In this document: in pieces, positions 12,901 through 21,900 of the stretch
Layout: every line of letters begins with the position of its first letter
Numbering within the stretch: the first letter of the stretch is position 1
From: Hyposmocoma kahamanoa
Taxonomy: Eukaryota > Arthropoda > Insecta > Lepidoptera > Cosmopterigidae
Direction of reading: 5' to 3'
Length of the DNA stretch: 64,000 bases
NCBI RefSeq assembly: GCF_003589595.1
Contig: NW_020653750.1
Location: 3,034,167 to 3,098,166 of the forward strand
Program-made: the position numbers and the translations under genes
The notes under the pieces: model-generated
Told to the model about the DNA's origin: nothing
Databases searched by the model: none
Seen by the model: only the letters and a program-made list of their open reading frames with translations

Positions 12901-15900
12901 TAAAGCGCAACGTCAGGCGCCACTCAATAAACACAATGGAAGAACTAAAACGCCGTCTGCGCCGAGAATGGAACGCTATACTTCCTGAAGACTGTAAACA
13001 TCTTGTCCGCTCTCTACCAAAAAGAATTTCTGCCGTAATTAACGCAAAGGGTGGACCTACAAAATATTGATTTTTATTGAATAAATAAAATTGTTTCAAA
13101 TTATTCCATTTTCATATTTCCCAAAAAACTGTAAGTTATCATGGGTGCTCAATACTTTTGGCCAAGGCTGTAGTATGGACACATTTAGACATGTACACGA
13201 ATGGTTCGCTTGCAAGTTATAATATTCACGGCGTGCACATATTCGTGGTTACATGAATGAGCACAACCATTGTATGGACGCGTTCGCTGATGGTAGCTTA
13301 AAGACGCATGCGCGCGAATTGCGCGTATTCTGCCCGCAACATGTGCGTGCACACGTTTAGGTTGACACGTCCATTGCCGTTCGAGGCGCATGGCGTGCAC
13401 GTGCGACACGCGCGCATGTGTAGATCCCCTTAAGACAGACGCTTTACGTTACACGATCGTCATAAGCGCAACAAAGAAAAAAAAAACACGTTGGTCTCTT
13501 TTAACTTTTGCACGGTTTTGTGAGAAAGTGTTGTTTGTGTGAATTCTTTTTGAGCCTGACCAGTTAGTTGTTTCTGAAATTTTCTAAACACGACTACTTT
13601 CGCTTGAATTTAACGGGTTTTGATTTGTTGCTGTTGGAGTAAACATATTTGAAGCTGTTTTAATTTACCACTATCATGGCAGGTTTATTTGTATTGATCG
13701 CACGTCAGTTACTCAATTTGTATTTCAAGGTTTTTCAATTTGTTTTAAAAATTCCTAGTAAACACAAGCATTTTGCTAATATCATATTCGTATTGTTTTT
13801 TTAATATGAATAGAAAACCATCGTGAGGCTCAGACATATTAAGAAAAGTAACGGATAACTCTCGTATTTAAGTCGAATTTTTGCTCGACATGTTTCGAAT
13901 TTCTTTCCGTTGAGTCACCGCCGCGGAATCTCATGATTAAAGCGTGAAACAGGCAGAAAGCGGGTGCGGGTCGGATCGGGACCGCGGCGGGTCTAAATCC
14001 GTGTATTTATATGGACGCGGTACGGGTGCACGTGCCCGCGCTCAGTGTGTTCCTTCCTAAAAATTTTTCGATCTGGCCGAATTCGAACCGACGTCTCCTA
14101 GCAAACCGTGCCAGACGCTATGCCAACTAAGTCACGGAACAAACCAGCTGACCTCACGAAGTTCTCTCTGCTTGTTGTTGGATCGAAGGAATTATTTTTC
14201 AGTGTTCGATTTTCGTATTAATAATTATAACAAACTAGTGGAGCATACAAAATAATTGAATATCATGGTGGTGAAACATCCTGACATTCAATACAAAATT
14301 TTTTTTACAATTATGTAACTTCCCTTCGTGGCCAAACGGTTACCATGCCGAACTGCCACGCAGAGGTCAGGTTTGATTCCCGGGCCGGGAGAAATATTTG
14401 TAAGGCCTACATTTATTTCTTTCGTGGGCTTGGGTGTAGTTTGTGGTTGTCTATGTATGTGTCTATGGCACCCGCGACACAGGGTTTCCCTAGTGCGGGG
14501 CTGTGTTGATTGTATGCGTTATTATTATTATAAAAAAGCGACATCTCTAGCCAGGGCTGATAGCTGTAAAGGTACCTAACTGGATGAACAAATACTTTTA
14601 TAGAATTCTCACAGATGGCGCTATGCCAAAAAGTCGTTAGATACCAAAAACAAATCGTATTGTTTTCTTATAAAACGTCAATATAAAGTAAATTTTTATC
14701 CTGAATTGTGTAAAGTACGTATTGGTTCGTATCCAGTTCTTTATTATAATGTTCTTTAAGCCGTTTATAATGTTTAACCGACTTCAAAAAAGGAGGAGGT
14801 TCTCAATTCTCAACTGCCTCCGTGGCCGAACGGTTACCATGCCGGACTGCCACGCAGAGGTCCCAGGTTCGATTCCCGGGCCGGGAGAAATGTTTGTATG
14901 GCCTACATTTATTTCTCTCGTGAGTTTGGGTGTAATTTGTGGTTGTCTATATGTGTGTCCATGGCACCCGCGACACAGGGTTTCCCTAGTGCGGGGCTAT
15001 GTTGAGTGTGTGCGTTATTTATATTTATAATTTGACTGTATTTTTTTAATAATAAAAATAATAATAATAATAAGCATTTATTTCGGACCGGAATCCATAT
15101 ATAATTAGTAACAGGGCTATAAACTATGTTAGTAAATACATTAATTACTTTATTATTTTTGTGTGTTTATGTTACGCGATTGCTCGATGGCATTTGTGAA
15201 CCGATTTTGATGATTTTTTTTTGTTCGGAAAAGAGTACCTCAGTCCAATTTAAATTTGAAAAAAATAATCTATAGTTATGTTACAAAATCTTACTTTCAT
15301 TTCGTATGCCGAAGCTCTCGAATATAGACTTCAACATGACATGAACATAGTGCGTAGACTACATAGAACTAAACCGTTTGAGTAAGGGTAGGTAAATTAT
15401 AGTTAATTAAAATTACTTACAATATATAGAAGAAAACTGTACTACAATTTGTTTTGAAAGAGTACAAAAAACAATTAAGCTACTTTTTACGGCCAAGCAG
15501 AGCTGCCATATATGAATGTACTTCTAAAAAAAATACAAATTTAGATATATAGATTCCCAATTACATTGAGTAAGAAATTCGCTCCGTTGCACAGTGTCTC
15601 GTCTAGTACAAGCTAGCGGGACAAAATTATTTTTTGGGTTATTTTAATTGTTTATGTATATTATGCTATGTTAAGCTAAAAAAAAGTGGAAACCTGTGTA
15701 CTGTAATGTGTGTAGACCCTACAACGGTGATGGCCTCAACACCTGACACGTAAGGTCACCAATTACGCGGTGAAATGTGGGTGATAGCTCTGTAATTAGG
15801 TGCCTTTGCCTTCTTCACATGCCTGTAAGGCACGAGTGTATTATTCTTTTATTGTATAAAAGTATTGGGACATAGAAAAATTAAAAATAAATTTAAAAAT

Positions 15901-18900
15901 TATAAATGTTTATTACACGTTACCAATGACGTGTTCGGTAGGTATTTATTTACAATTTTTATATTTATACAATTAAATTAAATCAACGAACAATACAATA
16001 ACAACAAAAATTATATTTCAATAGTAAGTAACAAAATTGACATGTATAATAATAAACGTGCATTATGTAACTAAAACACCTATAGTAAAATACTCTACAA
16101 CTACATATTAAAACTAGATATAGTAATTAATTACAATAATAAACAACACCTAATTTATGTAATCTAAATGTAAATACATTACAAAACATCTAATGCTCAT
16201 CTTCAGATGATTCCTCATCAATTTCGCGAACTGATGATAACGGATGGTAAGGAAGATGGTATAATTGCAGAACCTCCGCTGGCAAAGCAGTAATCTTCTG
16301 TCTCGGTAACTCTCTAAATGTGTTGATTACAGGATCGGACGTAATTAGGAGCATTCTCAAAAGATCTGTATTCGTGGCAATACGTGACCGCTTCCTAGTG
16401 TGTCGCTCACGGAATCTACGGCAATCTTTATTTCTTGCCTCCTGGACTTCTTCGGAAAGCTGACCAATAGGAAGAAGACAAGATTTAATTACTTCCGTAC
16501 TGTGTACAAGAATATTATGCACAGTAACGGGCATGATGTACCACGAATACAGATCAAGGTATAATTTTTTTGTTTCAACGCAAAACTTTTCGAATTCTAA
16601 ACAATTTACGTCTTATCCCGATGACAAAGTTCTTAAAAGTACATGAAACATTTTAGTAAGACTTACGTCCAATCCTGTTATTTCGCTACTCAATTTAGCA
16701 TTAGAAAAAAATCTACGTGCTGTGTTTCCATCATTCGAGTTGCTATAACCAGGTTTTGTTTATCCACTATAAGACCGATACGATCTTTAAACATTTTTTG
16801 GATCTCTTGTGAGCGGTGCTTTACTACAGCTTTATCGTTGTCTCCTCTAACTTGCCACTTTTTTATTTCTAAACGATAGCTAATGTGAAGCATACATTCA
16901 AAAGTGCGGATCCATGCATGAAAAGTAAATAAACCAAATTCATAGCGCTCTTTGTTGCTGGGATAGTTCCTCGACTCGTCGTTCATAGTAGTCGGATTAG
17001 CACCGCAAATATAACACTTTTGTGTTGAACGTGTGTTCGTTAAATCGTCAACAATAAGTCGTGTGTAAGAAAGATTTGAGATCCATCAACGTTACATAAT
17101 GTTGGAAGAAGCTGACTTATTTCATGTAAAATTTCAGTAGTTTCTTCTTTCGTAAACTCATTTATCTCCTTAGCAAAAATAAACCTGATAGGATGGCAAT
17201 ATAAGGTTGAAGAAGGTCGTGGATTTTGCCAGATCACAGTTTCTCCGTCATGAAGTCTCAAGGGGACAAATGATTATACAAACAGAAATTACTCTGTAGC
17301 GCTGGTGTTCTCAAACCTCTGCTTATAAGTACTATGCCCCGAACTCCCATCACAATCCCATTTGCTTACAAAACGTATACGTTGAACGAGGTAACACACT
17401 TCTAATAACTTCACATTGAGCTTCAACTAATCGTTCAGCCATTTTATTCAAAATTGCCTGAAGTTTAATTTCAGCTCGAGATTCAGTCACAGTAATGTAT
17501 TCGTCAGAAGGACAACAAAAGCTTTGGATTTACCTAAACTGTAGAATGATAGATACACTTGATGTCCCGCCTTCATTGACCACTTCCTAGTTTGCGCGAC
17601 AAGTAGATTTGAAGTCTACGTAATAAGCTAACGCTTCGTCCGGAGTAAACTGCCTACTTTGTTCAGAACACTTATTCTTTTTTGGACTTTCACCGAATTC
17701 TTTAATTTGTTTAGCAAAACTTCGGTGCCCTTCCTTCCTAGTAGCTAATTCCGCGGCTATAGTATAGCCGAATTTCTAAAAGATCTTCTACTCTTGGTCT
17801 CTTCGTGGAGCGATGAGTCGTCAAAGGATTTTTTGGGTCTGCCTACAGACCCAAGTCCTGATGATGTTGAAGGCTGCGACTGGTGTGTATATTGTACATT
17901 CATTACTATTCCCGAAGCCTCGAACCAATTTTTATGTTTGGTTAAAAACACTTCTTTATTAGATTTACATGAAGTCCACTTTTCATTTAGTATCGCGGAA
18001 AGACTTGAGATTTTCATCTTCAGGGTTTTCAGTTATTCGTCAGAAGCATTATTGATATTATGTTTCTCACATATATAATCAAAATACGACTGTTTCTTGA
18101 ATTTTTCTCATGTCTCAGCCATTCTTCGAAAAATTCCAATTTCGTCACAGTAATGACACGTTCTGAAAAAAGGACAATAATTTACTTGCGGGGCTTTTCG
18201 GGCTCTGAAATATATATGAATCTATGCCTGAAAGTTGTATATATAATATACAGAAGTATCTAGATTTATATATTGAAATAAAAAAAGTTGCAGTCCTTTC
18301 AAGTTAACAATTAAGGAGAAATATGCAGGATTTTTTTAAAGATATTCAAACTCATATTGCACCAAAAATATACATGATTTTTTTGAAAAAAATACGTGAT
18401 AATAATATATTAGGGGTTAAAGTATGAAATTGCCGTTTTATTGCAATAGGTTCTTTGAATTTTCATAGAATCTTCATGGTTTGAGGTTTTCGAATGAAAC
18501 TTTTTTCAAATGGTTTCTGTGATTTTTTTTTTTTAAATTTGAAACATTTGAATATCGACTTTCAATTGTTTTTGTTATTCAATTTAGACAAGAAAGATGG
18601 ATACTGCGAAAATTCGAGTGATTTTTGAATACGAGTTCCGACGCGGAACTAACGCGGCAGAAACAGCCCGCAATATCCGTGCGATTTTGGTTTAAACGCT
18701 TTCGTGATGGAAATTTCGACTTAAAGAACGAGACACGAGGAAGACCGCCCACACAGGTGAATAACGATGAATTAAGAGAGATAGTGGAAGCCGATCCTAG
18801 TCAAACTACCCAGGAATTAGCGGCATGGTTTAACGTTACCTTACCCACAATATTGAATCACTTGCGTCAAATCAATAAAATAAAAAAATACGAAAAATGG

Positions 18901-21900
18901 GTGCCTCATGATTTGACTGATCTGCAGAAAGAAACGCGTGTTGAAACTTGTGTTTCCTTGTTGAACCGGTACAGAAATGAAGGAATATTGGATCGAATTG
19001 TAACATGTGATGAAAAGTGGATTCTTTATGATAACCGGAAAAGAAAAATGCAATGGCTGACCCCAGGTCAAATGCCACAACAGTGTCCTAAAGCAAAACT
19101 TACCAATAAAAAGGTAATGGTAACTGTTTGGTGGTCTCAGCATGGTGTTATTCACTATAGTTTTCTCCGATCTGGTCAAGCAATAACGGCAGATGTCTAT
19201 TGTGCCGAACTCCGAACCATGTTGACAAAACTAGCAGTAAAACAGCCCCGACTCATGAATCGATCTTCACCATTATTGCTCCACGACAACGCGAGACCTC
19301 ACACAGCACAAGTAACCATTTTGACCCTTCAGGAACTGCAGTTAGAAACCATTCGTCATCCTCCGTATTCACCAGACCTTGCTCCAACGGACTACCATTT
19401 TTTTCGTGATTTGGACAATTATCTACGTGACAAGAAGTTTTCTTCCCAGGAGGCAGTACAAAATGCTTTCACACAGTTTGTGCAGTCTAGATCGTCGGAG
19501 TTCTATCGCAAAGGCATTAATAACCTTCCCATTAGATGGCAGCAATGTATAGATAATAATGGCAACTATTTTGATTAAATAAATTTGTTAAAAATTTAAA
19601 AAATAAACAATTTAGATTTTCAGTACAAATCGGCAATTTCATACTTTAACCCCTATTACATACCGTCAACAGAATATTCCATCACAAAAAACACGTTTCA
19701 CTTTGCTACCAATATTAAGAGATGTCACAAGTGTGCTAAAAATGCAACTGATTTATAAATGCAAATCGAACTCCCAAATCACTTACCTTTGACACCCGAT
19801 AAAGTAACGTAATGAGGTATGACCTAATTAGTTCTTGGAATTCGGTACCTTTGAAGGGTTGTTTACAAGTCGTTAACACTAATTTCTGGAAATTACGTCA
19901 TGAATTTTGTCCCGCTAGCTTGTACTAGACGAAATACTGTGCGTGGGCCGAATTATTTTTTTATATTTTTATTTCTTAACTGCCTTAGTGGCCGAACGGT
20001 TACCATGCCGGACTGCCACGCAGAGGTCCCAGGTTCGATTCCCGGGCCGGGAGAAATATTTGTATGCCCTACATCTATTTCTCTCGTGAATTTGGGTGTA
20101 ATTTGTGGTTGTCTGTGTGTGTCCATGGCACCCGCGACTCAGGGTTTCCCTAGTGCGGGGCTATGTTGAGTGTGTTCGTTATTATTATTATTATTATTAT
20201 ATACAAATGGATTTTATATGCTAAAGGAAACCAATTTAAAAAATCCGTTCTTATGTAGAAAAACTTATGATCGCTTATTTGGATTCCATAAATTGTGATT
20301 CTTTTAATAAAAAAAAGTATAGACGATGAAACTAGCATACATTAATTAATTAGTAATTATTTTACAAAAAAAGGAAAAAAAGGGGTCCGACAGTAGGGCG
20401 AAACTTACTGTTTTCGTGTAGTTTATTTTAACTGCAGTTCTTTATTGAAATGTAAGTGTGCATTTGCCCTCCATCTCACCTGATGGAAAATGACGATGAG
20501 GTCGACGATGGAGCATGCACACCCAAATAATGCCTATTCACACTCGCCTTGAAAAGGTCCAAATTATAACGTTCAGGGAACAAGTCTGTAGGCAGGGAAC
20601 TCCACTCCATAGCCGTTCGCTATATAAATGTGGAAGCGTAATGCTTCCTTTTTTTTTTTTTTTTTTTTTTTCTTTGGAATATCCACAACATAGGGGCAGA
20701 AACGAAGCCTACGCCTTGTCCCCCAATGATGTAAAGGGGAAGGCGGAAATTAAATCGTGTAATTCCATCGCACACTCTCCGTGATATATCCTATAAAATA
20801 TCGATAAGTTGGCAACTTTATGGTGGTGTTCAAGACTATGCAGATTCGCCTCTACTAATTCCGAGTCACCTATAAGCCTCTTGACACGCTTGTCAATTGA
20901 AACCAAGGTGGCCAGTTGGTATGTAGCAGAGCCATCCTAAAGGTGACAGCAGTACTCCATACACGACCGGACTTGTGCTTGATACAGCTGAAGCAGCTGT
21001 CCCGGTGTGAAGTAACGCCTCACCCTGGAAAGGATGCCAAGCTTCCTGGCTGCTTTTTTGGCCATAGATTCAATGTATCTGACGAAGTTCAGATTTAACA
21101 AAAGAGTGTGACATAGAAATTCACCTTCTCTTCTGCATTATGGGCCAGCGTGCCATCCGGTCTCAGCAGAGGAGGCAAAGATGGGTGACAAAAGTTACTT
21201 TGAACCGCTTTGGCCAGGGACCAAAGGGATTTACTACCTGCTAGTTATAAGGGGCAAGCTTGGCCCCTACGCGGTGCACATGTTTGAACTTGGCCCTACG
21301 TAACACGCTTTTGCGGCTATATTAAACTCACAACACTTCTTGGCGCCTATATTAAAAGCTTTCATCAGATTCCGAGTACTCGGAGCTTTGCGCAGTCGAG
21401 CATTTGCCCATGGTACGCGGAGTGCTTTTGTGCTTCAGAACGATTGCAGTGAACGTTAAATCATTGACGGATTGGGTACATCGGAGTAATACTACATATC
21501 CAAACGCAAGACCTCGACTACAGCATCAGCACAGCTCGACGAGTCTCCTGAAGTAAAGCAAGCCTGCCAAGGATATGACGCAAAGAAATGGCGCATTTCA
21601 CCCAATCTGCTAACCTGTGTCGCCACACCCGTCTCATACCACTAAGGCCCTGATCGGGTGGAGAGTATACGGATACGGTTTTCACCAGACAATGGTCGAA
21701 AGTACCCAGGCATCCACAACCACAGAGTATCGATCCGGATCAGTTGTCAGCAGAAGGTCCAAGCAATTAGCCAATAAGAGATTCAACATCTGGTATCCTA
21801 TTGGCGCCACTGACAAGCTGAGATAGGCTTAGTTAGTTAACCAAACCTTACACGTCTCTCTCCCAGCGTGATCGGTCATCTGGTATGGGAGCAACCATTC

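Larger units (their letters stand above)
15585..19946 (-). mobile_element. Transib (RAG1-like) DNA transposon with nested mariner
   Basis: The 39-bp terminal inverted repeats at 15590-15628 and 19903-19941 agree at 37 of 39 positions. They begin CACAGTG on one side and CACAGTA on the other. The heptamer equals the V(D)J recombination signal heptamer, and an ACAAAATT run follows about 24 bases later. Flanks are CGTTG (15585-15589) and CGTGG (19942-19946), 4 of 5 matching; Transib duplications are known to be 5 bp and GC-rich with C and G at the ends. A decayed RAG1-like transposase lies on the minus strand. A mariner at 18411-19655 interrupts the 5' non-coding part. The element occupies PDAP1 intron 4, antisense to the gene. 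Confidence 0.85.

Noticed and set aside
14069..14140. Possible tRNA gene on the minus strand (also 11702-11764, 28132-28198 and 61676-61750)
   Set aside because: A and B boxes are present, but acceptor stems do not pair and two of the sequences share non-tRNA-like blocks. They fit SINE heads better.
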